Assembly (NCBI GenBank): GCA_016744485.1
Contig: JADGEG010000001.1
Span: forward strand, 1 to 34,819
Length of the DNA: 34,819 nucleotides
Source of the DNA: Arcobacter sp.
GTDB lineage: Bacteria; Campylobacterota; Campylobacteria; Campylobacterales; Arcobacteraceae
Direction: 5' to 3'
The notes beneath the pieces are model-generated. The model saw only the letters and a program-made list of their open reading frames with translations. It had not been told where the DNA came from and did no database searches. Both the position numbers and the translations under genes were made by a program. Positions 1-7,910 of the stretch are shown here, one piece after another. Every line of letters begins with the position of its first letter. Positions within the stretch are counted from its first letter, which is position 1.

Positions 1-260
1 TGTATTTCTTCTTTATTAACTTGCTTAGTTAAATTTAGTTTTGCTTCTATAGGAATAAATAAAGAAGATATTTCCATCAATGGTTGTCTCCATTGATGGG
101 TGATATTCGTTATCATTTCTCCCATAGAAACTAATTTATTTTGCTTAAAAATTATTTTGTCTTTTTTTTTATTTTTTTCAATTTCTATATTAATTAGATT
201 CTCGAGAACTTTATTCTTTTCTTGTAATTGTGAAAAATTATTATTTAAATCTTTTTTCAT
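1..260 (-). CDS. Sensor histidine kinase, N-terminal part (runs off left edge)
   Basis: The leftward frame opens with ATG at 260-258 and stays open to base 1, giving 86 residues. Residues 1-40 are rich in Lys, Asn and Glu and look like a short coiled coil. They lead into QNKLVSMGEMITNITHQWRQ, the H-box typical of Campylobacterota histidine kinases; His55, encoded at 98-96, is the expected phosphorylation site. The ATPase domain would lie beyond the window. An in-frame stop lies a few codons upstream of the ATG, so no transmembrane or periplasmic sensor precedes the H-box: this would be a cytosolic kinase with little or no input domain. It starts 14 bp after the WG-repeat gene and is probably the last visible gene of the type I secretion cluster. 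A natural partner is the OmpR-type regulator at 7911. Family assignment is confident; start and partner are inferred. Confidence 0.82.
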   Translation of the reverse strand, partial: MKKDLNNNFSQLQEKNKVLENLINIEIEKNKKKDKIIFKQNKLVSMGEMITNITHQWRQPLMEISSLFIPIEAKLNLTKQVNKEEI

Positions 261-274
261 AAGATATATATCAT

Positions 275-1036
275 TTAAAATTTTTCACCATTATTTAAAA
301 TTGGTTTTAAAATTTTTTTTCCTTTTGAGTTTATATATCCTACTTTCCCATTTTTGATAACTTTTGCATAAGAGTTAGAAAAATCATAAGCATAATCATA
401 AATTGGTTTAGCTATAACTTCACATTCATCACTAATATACCCCCATTTGTTTCCTAGTTTAGTTCTTGCATAAGAATTTACAAAGTTAAATATTTCATCA
501 TATTTTCCATTTATTTTTAAATTCATAGTCTTTGTTATGCAACCTAATTTACCGTTAACAGTTGAGCCTACAAAAGCAGCTTTCCCAATAAATTCACCAG
601 CACTCGAAAAAACTGGTTTTTGAACAAGTTTAAATTTATCATTTAAATATCCAAACTTACCATGAATTTGAACAATAAAAAAACCATTAAAAAGTTTAGA
701 CATACTATCGTATATAGGTTTTACTAACATTTTATTTTTATTATTAACAATTCCATATTTATTATTATACTTACTAATTGAATAATCATTTCCATAATAA
801 TTATGAATCCAATGTAAATTAAATAAATTAGGATGTTGTGTCTTTATATTTTTATTCTCAATATCATCAAATTTTGATAATTTATCATATATTGCTTTTA
901 CGCTTATATTGTTTTTATTAGACAATAAACCATATTTATTTTCTTCTTTTATAATAGTAACTCTTTCTTTATTAGAACAAGCACTAAAAAACAAAATAAC
1001 AAATATAGAACTTATAAATATTATATTTTTAAACAT
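275..1036 (-). CDS. WG-repeat lipoprotein
   Basis: The 253-residue protein has a lipoprotein signal peptide with lipobox FSAC (Cys20). Six imperfect repeats follow, of the WG (beta-rich) type, each built as K-x-G-[YLI]-x(n)-[KV]P-[IV]-[YF]. They begin near residues 34, 93, 127, 163, 197 and 231, for example KWGYISDECEVIAKPIYD. The protein stops within the sixth repeat, so it may be slightly shortened at the C-terminus. ATG at 1036 is preceded by a strong AAGGAGT ribosome site. It lies 9 bp after the ankyrin/OmpA lipoprotein gene and 14 bp before the kinase gene, so it is probably co-transcribed with the secretion genes. WG repeats are usually taken as binding or structural modules with no fixed activity. 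An envelope accessory role here is inferred from context. Confidence 0.8.
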   Translation of the reverse strand: MFKNIIFISSIFVILFFSACSNKERVTIIKEENKYGLLSNKNNISVKAIYDKLSKFDDIENKNIKTQHPNLFNLHWIHNYYGNDYSISKYNNKYGIVNNKNKMLVKPIYDSMSKLFNGFFIVQIHGKFGYLNDKFKLVQKPVFSSAGEFIGKAAFVGSTVNGKLGCITKTMNLKINGKYDEIFNFVNSYARTKLGNKWGYISDECEVIAKPIYDYAYDFSNSYAKVIKNGKVGYINSKGKKILKPILNNGEKF

Positions 1037-1045
1037 TTCAACTCC

Positions 1046-2395
1046 TTATTTATTTGGATTTGCTTTTATTCTAAATTCAACTCTTCTTGAAAGTTCAACA
1101 TTCTCGCTACCATCTTCATTATATATTAAGTTTGATGATGATTTACCTTTAGCTATAAAAGTATCATTTAAAAATATTTGATTGTCTTTTATATATATAT
1201 TTTTTAGATTTACTAAGTATTTTAGTACAGCATTTGCTCTATTTTGTGATAATTTTTTATTTTTACTAAATTTTTCTTCTAAAGTTTTAGCTGTTCTATA
1301 TCTTGATGAAGTATGTCCTTCAATATATACATCAATAATTTCATTTTGATATTCTTTTATAATATTAATATATCTTGGAAAAAAATCTTTTAATATATTT
1401 TTATAGGCATTGTTTATTTTATTACTACCTCTTGAAAATATAAGATTAGGATTTTTAAATTTTAAAGTAAGTGTACTTTTATCTAAAACGGCATCCCATT
1501 TTTTAAAGTCATTCGCAAATTCATCATTTAAAGCTTTATATAAGTTAGCTATAATATGTATGCTAAACTTATCTTTCTTCATTTGAAGATTACCTTTTGT
1601 ATCTTTAGCTTTTGCAAAAGCAGTATAATTTCCATTGCTTAATTCATCTTTTATATTTACACACCATCTATTGGTATTTTTAAGTATTTTGGCTTCATAT
1701 ATATTTGGAATATTTTCAAAAGATAAATTTACATGTTTGACATTTTTTGATAAAATATCACCACAAATTTTTGGAGTATTGTCATTAATAATATTATAAT
1801 CATCTATGCTAATTAGTTTTATTTCTGGACGTTGTATTTTAACAATTTTAGGATTATTTATAACTTTTTTTACAATAATATTTGCCTTTGTACATAATTC
1901 TTTTAAATTTTTTGATCTTAACAGTTTTGCAATTTTTACGTCATTTGTTTTTGCTGCATAATGTAAAGGTGACATATCATATTTATCTACAACATTACGG
2001 TTTGCTCCATTACAAATTAATAGTTTAGACATTTTTGTATAAGCATTTCTTGTTGAGTCAATTAAAGGACTATCTTTATATTTATCTATACTATTAACTT
2101 GTGCACCACTTTTAATTAGAGTTTCTGCAATATCTAAATGATTAAATCTTGCAGCTAAATGTAAAGGTGTATATCCAAACCTATCCTTATGATTTAAATC
2201 ACCTTTTTCTTTGATAAAAAACTTAATTAATTTTAAATCATTAATTCTTACTGCATCATGAATTGATGTTTCTAACAATATGTCTTGATAACTAAGATTT
2301 GTTAATGCCTTTTTATCATTATTAGTATTTTGTTTTGTAGAACAACCTGTTATTATTATCATAATAACACCTAAGCTTAAAATATATTTATTCAT
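1046..2395 (-). CDS. Lipoprotein with ankyrin repeats, Ig-like segment and OmpA C-terminal domain
   Basis: This 449-residue protein starts with a lipoprotein signal peptide, lipobox ITGC (Cys18). Residues 42-165 form about four ankyrin repeats (for example FGYTPLHLAARFNHLDIAET). Residues 205-280 look like a bacterial Ig-like fold, with the pattern NGNYTAFAKAKDTKGN. Residues 350-447 are an OmpA/MotB-type peptidoglycan-binding domain (DVYIEGHTSS, LSQNRANAVLKYL, ELSRRVEFRI). The position usually held by the peptidoglycan-contacting Asp in EGHTD is Ser here, while the Arg of NRAN is kept. ATG at 2395 follows an AAAGGA site. It sits 23 bp downstream of the HlyD-type gene. OmpA-domain proteins accompany LapA/BpfA-type adhesin secretion loci in other bacteria, so a role in anchoring or stabilising the secretion apparatus is plausible. 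The exact job is unknown. Confidence 0.82.
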   Translation of the reverse strand: MNKYILSLGVIMIIITGCSTKQNTNNDKKALTNLSYQDILLETSIHDAVRINDLKLIKFFIKEKGDLNHKDRFGYTPLHLAARFNHLDIAETLIKSGAQVNSIDKYKDSPLIDSTRNAYTKMSKLLICNGANRNVVDKYDMSPLHYAAKTNDVKIAKLLRSKNLKELCTKANIIVKKVINNPKIVKIQRPEIKLISIDDYNIINDNTPKICGDILSKNVKHVNLSFENIPNIYEAKILKNTNRWCVNIKDELSNGNYTAFAKAKDTKGNLQMKKDKFSIHIIANLYKALNDEFANDFKKWDAVLDKSTLTLKFKNPNLIFSRGSNKINNAYKNILKDFFPRYINIIKEYQNEIIDVYIEGHTSSRYRTAKTLEEKFSKNKKLSQNRANAVLKYLVNLKNIYIKDNQIFLNDTFIAKGKSSSNLIYNEDGSENVELSRRVEFRIKANPNK

Positions 2396-2418
2396 CGTTT
2401 TTCCTTTGCTTTAATACG

Positions 2419-3825
2419 TTATCTTTCATGTAAAGAGTTTTGTTTTACTTTTAAAATTGGTTTTAAAATAAAATCCAAAATTGATTTTTCTCCTGTAACT
2501 ATATCAACACTAGCTATCATTCCTGGAATGATGGGTAATTTTTTACCATGTCTTTCTAAATAATTTTTATTCGTTTTAACAATTATTCTATAATAACTCA
2601 AACCTTCTTTTGAATCTTTATCTATAATACTATCAGCTGATATCTCTACTATTTCACCATCTAATCCTCCATAAATTGAAAAATCATAAGCAGTTAATTT
2701 TACTATTGCTTTTTGACTAGGATTAATAAAAGCTATGTCCTTAGGAGATATTTTTGCTTCAACTAATAGTATATCACTTGTTGGAACAATTTCTGCTAAA
2801 GTCATACCAGGTTGAATAACTCCACCAATTGTATTTATATTTAAATTTTTTATTATTCCATTAACTGGTGAAGAAATAGTAGTTTTTGCTACTTTATCTT
2901 CATCCCCTATTAATTTTGCTTTAAATTTATTTATTAACCCAACTGTTTTTTGTAGTTGCATTGATGCTTCTGATTTGAAAATATAAATTTTTTCTGAAAT
3001 CTTATTTTTTGATTCTAAAATTGCTAATTTTGATTTTTTTATAGATACTGTAGCTGATTCTAGTTTTCCTTTTGTAATTGTATATTCTTTCTCAATATTT
3101 AGTAAGTCATATTTTGATTTAATTCCTCTTCGTACAAGTTTTCTAATTGTTTTTTTTTGTTCTTCTATTAGTTTATAACTTTTTTTTAAATTTTTAATGC
3201 TAGTATTAATTTCTTTTAATTCTTCCTTATTTTGATCGTGCTGATTATTTAATACTCTTAAAGTAGCTTTTAATTCATTAAACCTACTTTTCAAAAGTCT
3301 AGTTTCTATTTTATTATATTGTGATTTATCTTCAAGTACTTTTTTAGGAAATTTTAATGTTTTTAATCTTTTATACACATTTATATTTACTTCGGTATCT
3401 AAACGAACTTTTACAGCCAATAAGCTTAAATATTCTTGTTTTATTTCTTCTAATGTAGCTTTAAATCTTGTTGTGTCAATTTTCATTAAAGATTGACCTT
3501 GTGTTACTATTTCTCCTTCTTTTACTAAAATTTTTGAAATAATTCCACCATCAAGTGATTGAACGGTTTGAATTTTATCAGAAGGTATAATTTTACCATT
3601 ACCACGAGCTAATTCATCTATATTTGCTAATGATGACCATGTAATAACTGATATAAAGATAGTTATTATTATAAAAAATACTAAATTAGAGAATTCACTT
3701 GGTTTTTCATTAGCATGAAAATAACTTGTATCTACAAAAGCTAAATCTTCTTTTGCTTCTTTTGATAATTTTTGTGTATTAAGTACATTTTTATTTGAAT
3801 TTAAAGGCAAGTTATTATTTTTCAT
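2419..3825 (-). CDS. Type I secretion periplasmic adaptor, HlyD/LapC family
   Basis: The 468-residue protein has the layout of a membrane fusion protein: a cytosolic N-terminus, one transmembrane helix at about residues 47-66, then the first half of a lipoyl/barrel-sandwich domain (SLDGGIISKILVKEGEIV). A long helical hairpin rich in Lys, Glu and Leu follows (about 120-300), then the second lipoyl half (TTISSPVNGIIKNLNINTIG) and a C-terminal beta-barrel (IIPGMIASVDIVTGEKSIL). Family knowledge says such proteins bridge the inner-membrane ABC transporter and the TolC channel. The gene overlaps the end of the transporter gene by 11 bp, which implies translational coupling. Length and order match LapC/RtxD-type adaptors of adhesin exporters. 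Confidence 0.93.
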   Translation of the reverse strand: MKNNNLPLNSNKNVLNTQKLSKEAKEDLAFVDTSYFHANEKPSEFSNLVFFIIITIFISVITWSSLANIDELARGNGKIIPSDKIQTVQSLDGGIISKILVKEGEIVTQGQSLMKIDTTRFKATLEEIKQEYLSLLAVKVRLDTEVNINVYKRLKTLKFPKKVLEDKSQYNKIETRLLKSRFNELKATLRVLNNQHDQNKEELKEINTSIKNLKKSYKLIEEQKKTIRKLVRRGIKSKYDLLNIEKEYTITKGKLESATVSIKKSKLAILESKNKISEKIYIFKSEASMQLQKTVGLINKFKAKLIGDEDKVAKTTISSPVNGIIKNLNINTIGGVIQPGMTLAEIVPTSDILLVEAKISPKDIAFINPSQKAIVKLTAYDFSIYGGLDGEIVEISADSIIDKDSKEGLSYYRIIVKTNKNYLERHGKKLPIIPGMIASVDIVTGEKSILDFILKPILKVKQNSLHER

Positions 3826-5974
3826 CTGGTAGAATCTCTTTAGCTTTTAGTATGTCACCTTTAGAACCATCAACAATTATTTTACCATTTTCAACTATAA
3901 TAATTCTATCAACCAATTCCAAGATAGATGTTTTATGAGTTACAATAATAAGAGTTTTATTTGTAATGATTTTTTGCATTTTTTTAATAAATAATTTTTC
4001 AGTTTGTTTATCCATAGCATTTGTTGGTTCATCAAGCATCAAAATTTGTGGATTAGAAATCAATGCCCTAGCTAAGGTTACTGCTTGTCGCTCACCTCCA
4101 CTTAAGCCTTCACCTCTTTCACCTACAAGTAAATCATATCCTGCTTCATGTTTACCTAAAAAATCATCTAAACCAGCTATTTTAGAAACTTTTAAAACTT
4201 CTTCATCTGAAACATATTGTTCACCAATTGTAATATTATCTTTAATTGTTCCCATAAATAAAAATGGTTCTTGAGGAACACACCCAATTGCATGTCGTAA
4301 GTCAAGAGGATCTATTTGCCTAGTATCAACATTATCTATTAAAATAGAACCATTTGTTGGTTCGTATAAGTTCATTATTAATTTTAATAGTGTAGATTTT
4401 CCAGAACCAATTTTTCCCAAAATTGCTATTTTTTCACCTTCTTTGATATTTAAGTTAATATTACTTAATGTTTTATGATTTTGTTCTTTATAAGAAAAAT
4501 CTACATCTTTTAATTCAATTTTTCCATTTAAATGAGGTCTACTTATATATGATTTATTTTCTTTTTCAACTGGCATATTCATAACTTCATTAAGATTATT
4601 TAAAGAAAGCATAGTTTTGTCGTATTTAATAATTAGACCAACTAACTGTGAGACAGGAGCAATTACACGTCCATTTAAAATCATAGCTGCTATAATAGCA
4701 CCCATGGTCATTTCTCCAGCACTTGCAAGATATACACCACCTGCAACTATTGCTATATTTGAAAACTGTGAAATAAATGCAGTAAAATAAGTTATGCTTT
4801 GAGATAAAAAGTGTCCTTTATCTGTATAATGTATAGTTTTATTGATAGATTTTTCCCAATGAGATCTCATTCTATTTTGAGCTCTAACACTTTTTATTAT
4901 TTCTAAACCAGCTACTGTTTCAATTAATGTTGTATGTTTAATTTGTTCTTCTTTAACAGATTTTTCTATTAACTCTTTAAGTGGTCTTTGCATATACCAA
5001 GATGTAATAAGTGATATTAACACAGTAATAATAGTAATATATGCTAATGGCCCACCTATATAAAAAATAACAAATATAAAAATAACTACAAAAGGAAAAT
5101 CGACAAATGTTGCAAGAGTTGCACTTGTGAAAAATTCTCTTACACTTTCATAAGATTGTAACCTGCTAACAAATTGACCAGTTGATGCTGGTTTTGAGTT
5201 TATTTTTATATTTAATACTTGATTAAATATTTTATTTGAAACAACTGTATCTGTTCTTTTACTTGCAATGCCTAAAAAATAAGATCTAAGTACTTTTAAA
5301 ATAAAGTCAAAACACATAACAATACTAATACCAATAAATAAAACCCACATAGTATCTATTGCATTATTAGGAAGTACTCTATCATATACATTCATTGTAA
5401 ATAAAGGAGTAGCTAATATAAAAATATTAATAAATAAAGATACAATTATTACTTGTTGATAAATATTTTTATTTTTATATAAAGTTCCTATGAACCATTT
5501 TTTTGGGTTTTCTACTAAAATATCTCTTTGAATTCTATTGTTAAAATTATATTCTGGTTTTATAATAATTAGTCTATTTGTATATTCTGATTTTAACTTG
5601 TCTATTGAAACAGTAATTTCTCCATTACTAACTCCTGGAAAAATAACTTTTGCTATACCTTCTTTTAAATCATAATCTAATAAAATACAAGATCTTTCTT
5701 TTTCTAATAAAAGAATTGAAGGTAATGCTAATTTTGTAATTTTATCTATACCCCTATTTACTATTTTACTTAATAAGCCAATATTTTGGGCTGATTGTAC
5801 AAACATATCAATCGTAAATGAGCTATTATGTACAGGTAAACCAAACCTTAAAGACTCAGCTGATGTTTCTCTTTCATAATATTTTGATAAAAAAAGTAGA
5901 CACTCTAACAAAGTATCTACTTCTCTTCTGTCTTTTAATGTATTTAATGTTTCTTTTTTATTGTTATTGTTCAA
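3815..5974 (-). CDS. Type I secretion ABC transporter, LapB/RtxB type with degenerate C39-like domain
   Basis: This 719-residue permease-ATPase fusion would export an unfolded protein across the inner membrane. Residues 1-140 form a C39-peptidase-like domain. By eye, TLLECLLFLSKYYERE aligns with the DCGLACLAMIARYYG region, placing Thr21 at the catalytic Cys, and RSC94-96 lies where the catalytic His is expected, so it should not cleave leader peptides. Transmembrane helices span about 170-435. The ATPase has Walker A GKIGSGKST (520-528), signature LSGGE (624-628), Walker B ILMLDE (644-649) and the H-loop His680. Length and layout fit LapB-like exporters of giant adhesins. The frame upstream reaches a stop after four codons, and the only plausible start is TTG at 5974, 23 bp after the tolC-like gene; the ribosome site is weak. 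Confidence 0.94.
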   Translation of the reverse strand: MNNNNKKETLNTLKDRREVDTLLECLLFLSKYYERETSAESLRFGLPVHNSSFTIDMFVQSAQNIGLLSKIVNRGIDKITKLALPSILLLEKERSCILLDYDLKEGIAKVIFPGVSNGEITVSIDKLKSEYTNRLIIIKPEYNFNNRIQRDILVENPKKWFIGTLYKNKNIYQQVIIVSLFINIFILATPLFTMNVYDRVLPNNAIDTMWVLFIGISIVMCFDFILKVLRSYFLGIASKRTDTVVSNKIFNQVLNIKINSKPASTGQFVSRLQSYESVREFFTSATLATFVDFPFVVIFIFVIFYIGGPLAYITIITVLISLITSWYMQRPLKELIEKSVKEEQIKHTTLIETVAGLEIIKSVRAQNRMRSHWEKSINKTIHYTDKGHFLSQSITYFTAFISQFSNIAIVAGGVYLASAGEMTMGAIIAAMILNGRVIAPVSQLVGLIIKYDKTMLSLNNLNEVMNMPVEKENKSYISRPHLNGKIELKDVDFSYKEQNHKTLSNINLNIKEGEKIAILGKIGSGKSTLLKLIMNLYEPTNGSILIDNVDTRQIDPLDLRHAIGCVPQEPFLFMGTIKDNITIGEQYVSDEEVLKVSKIAGLDDFLGKHEAGYDLLVGERGEGLSGGERQAVTLARALISNPQILMLDEPTNAMDKQTEKLFIKKMQKIITNKTLIIVTHKTSILELVDRIIIVENGKIIVDGSKGDILKAKEILPDEK

Positions 5975-5997
5975 ATTTTGTACTTGTCAAATATTAT

Positions 5998-7830
5998 TTA
6001 ATGGTATTTTGCATATAATAATTGATGCTTATTAATAAAATCAACATAAGGTTCATTTGATAAAATTTCAGCATTAAATGACTTCATTGCCTCTTTAGCT
6101 TCTTCTACAGAATTATAAACACCATATAAAACTTTTGATCTTTGTAATTTTGGTCCAAATTCAAAAGAATAAGCATCTTTTCCTAAGTTATTTTCTTTTA
6201 TATATTGTTTTGCATTATTTAAACCTCTTATTGTCGCTATATTAATAGTAAAAGTATCTTTAGATGCTTGTAGAAAAGGTAATTTTGATGATATTGCTTT
6301 TTGTGTTTTTTCTATTTTTTTTGCTTTTAAAGTATTTTTAGATGAAGTTAAATTATTATTAATTTCTTCAATTTGACTTTCTAAATCGTTTGATGCCACA
6401 TCTTCTTTTTGACTTTCTAAATCGTTTGATGCCACATCTTCTTTTGGTTCGTCTAAAAGTTCTGATAGTTCTTTATCAATGTCTTTATCTTTGATTCTAC
6501 TTTTAATACTTATTACTGTTGGTTTAATATTATCACATAATTGATTTTTTTGTTTTAATATTGAATCTGTTAAAATTGATAAATTATATAATAAATCATA
6601 ATAATTATTCATAGCATTATATTCCATATTAATCAAACTTTTACTTGATTGAAATAGCTCGCTTTGTGCATTTAAGATATCTATAAATGTTCTTGTTCCT
6701 GCTTCAAATTCATTTTTATATATTTCTACAATATTTACATTTGCTTCAACATATTTTTTTAGAATTTCTATTCTTTGTTTGTTTTTATAAAATCTTTGAT
6801 ATTGTGATTTTACATCGCTAATAATATTGTTAGTAATATCTTCTAAAGTTTTTGTTTGTTCTTGCAAAAATAATGCTTCAGTTTTAGATTTTGTATAATC
6901 ACGACCTCCATTAAAAAGATTCCAAGAAAAATTTAATTTTGCATAAGCTTTATCACTTGTTCCATCGTTTGCAAGCTCTAAATCTTTATCTCTTGTAATT
7001 TTTAGTTCTAAATTTAATCTTGGTAAAAATGCAGCATTATTTTGTGCTATTTTTTCTCTTTGTGTTTTAATTTTTTCTATTTGTTCCATTATTTGATAAT
7101 TTCTTAAAATAGCCATTTGTAAAGTTTCTTCTAAATTAGAAGGTAGAGTTGTTTCATTAATAATAGGTCTACAAGTTTTACTAGTAAGTACTTCACCTAC
7201 GAGTTTTTTATATAATGATTTATTTGTTTCTTGTTTATCTTGTTCTTCAATATATTGATCACTTACATAATTCAATTTTGCACTTACTTGGTATGTTTCT
7301 AATACTTCTCCACTTATTTCTTCTTTATCTTTTGCTATAAGTAAATTTTCTTCATTAATTTTTATCATATTATTAGTTAATGCTAATATTTCATCTGATT
7401 GTACTAAAGATGTATACATTTTAGATGTTTGTAAAACTGTATCTTCTATGGCATTAAAACTTCTATATTGATTTCCTAAACTTTCATGTTTTACTTGTTC
7501 AACTTGACTTGGTGTTAAACCACCATCATATATTAATTGTTGCATTACAAGAGAAGCATTGTATCCATTTTTTTTACTTTTTACTTTATTTCTTGTATCT
7601 GGCTTTAATGTTGCTTTTGATTTTTCAATATAAGAAACAATATCTAGGGTTGGTAGATATTTTCCTTTTCTCTCATCTATGTACGTTTTAAAAGCATCTT
7701 GATTTTTTCGCTCAGCAATAACATTTGGATTAGTACTTAAAATTTTTTGAACACTATTTCTTAAACTAGATGCAGTACTTGTGCAGTAAAACACTAACAA
7801 TAAGATACAAATAAATTTCACTTTTAACAT
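5998..7830 (-). CDS. TolC-like outer membrane channel with C-terminal SPOR-like domain
   Basis: At 610 residues this is longer than ordinary TolC proteins, which are typically around 450-500. It has a signal peptide, then the two-fold TolC/OEP pattern: LVMQQLIYDGGLTPSQVEQV in the first half and LNFSWNLFNGGRDYTKSKTE in the second. These are typical of outer-membrane factors that close tripartite exporters. After about residue 445 comes a charged linker with a 12-residue tandem repeat (463-486). Residues 525-600 resemble a SPOR domain (TFTINIATIRGLNNAKQYI, then LYGVYNSVEEAKEAM). SPOR domains bind denuded peptidoglycan, so the channel may be tethered to the cell wall. ATG at 7830 has an AAAGGA site. 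It is the first gene of the leftward secretion operon. The TolC call is firm; SPOR is by pattern. Confidence 0.9.
   Translation of the reverse strand: MLKVKFICILLLVFYCTSTASSLRNSVQKILSTNPNVIAERKNQDAFKTYIDERKGKYLPTLDIVSYIEKSKATLKPDTRNKVKSKKNGYNASLVMQQLIYDGGLTPSQVEQVKHESLGNQYRSFNAIEDTVLQTSKMYTSLVQSDEILALTNNMIKINEENLLIAKDKEEISGEVLETYQVSAKLNYVSDQYIEEQDKQETNKSLYKKLVGEVLTSKTCRPIINETTLPSNLEETLQMAILRNYQIMEQIEKIKTQREKIAQNNAAFLPRLNLELKITRDKDLELANDGTSDKAYAKLNFSWNLFNGGRDYTKSKTEALFLQEQTKTLEDITNNIISDVKSQYQRFYKNKQRIEILKKYVEANVNIVEIYKNEFEAGTRTFIDILNAQSELFQSSKSLINMEYNAMNNYYDLLYNLSILTDSILKQKNQLCDNIKPTVISIKSRIKDKDIDKELSELLDEPKEDVASNDLESQKEDVASNDLESQIEEINNNLTSSKNTLKAKKIEKTQKAISSKLPFLQASKDTFTINIATIRGLNNAKQYIKENNLGKDAYSFEFGPKLQRSKVLYGVYNSVEEAKEAMKSFNAEILSNEPYVDFINKHQLLYAKYH
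6372..6445. repeat. 36-bp tandem duplication inside the tolC-like gene
   Basis: Two copies of a 36-bp unit lie head to tail, with identity over 38 positions at offset 36. They encode KEDVASNDLESQ twice (residues 463-486) in the linker between the channel and the SPOR-like domain. The period is a multiple of three, so gain or loss of a unit would change linker length without a frameshift. Identical copies suggest a recent duplication. Confidence 0.95.
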
Positions 7831-7868
7831 ATTTTTCCTTTAACTTACTTTTTATATTGATTTTTTGT

Positions 7869-7874
7869 TATAAT
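7869..7874 (+). promoter_or_regulatory. Candidate extended -10 promoter of the response regulator gene
   Basis: TGTTATAAT is an extended -10 with core TATAAT. The start would be near 7881, about 30 nt before the ATG at 7911, with an AAGG ribosome site at 7901-7904. The opposing promoter at 7886-7891 lies just downstream, so both transcripts would run through each other's -10 region. Confidence 0.6.
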
Positions 7875-7885
7875 CTAAAAAAGCG

Positions 7886-7891
7886 ATTATA
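7886..7891 (-). promoter_or_regulatory. Candidate extended -10 promoter of the secretion operon
   Basis: On the minus strand the sequence reads TGCTATAAT, an extended -10 with the TATAAT core at 7891-7886. Transcription would start near 7879 and give a leader of about 50 nt before the tolC-like ATG at 7830. No clear -35 is seen. Confidence 0.6.
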
Positions 7892-7910
7892 GCATAAAAA
7901 AAGGTAAAAG

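Noticed and set aside
3966..4274. Open frame of about 100 codons antisense to the ABC ATPase region
   Set aside because: It lies opposite strongly conserved ATPase motifs, has no ribosome site and shows no recognisable protein features. Similar antisense frames elsewhere were rejected for the same reasons.
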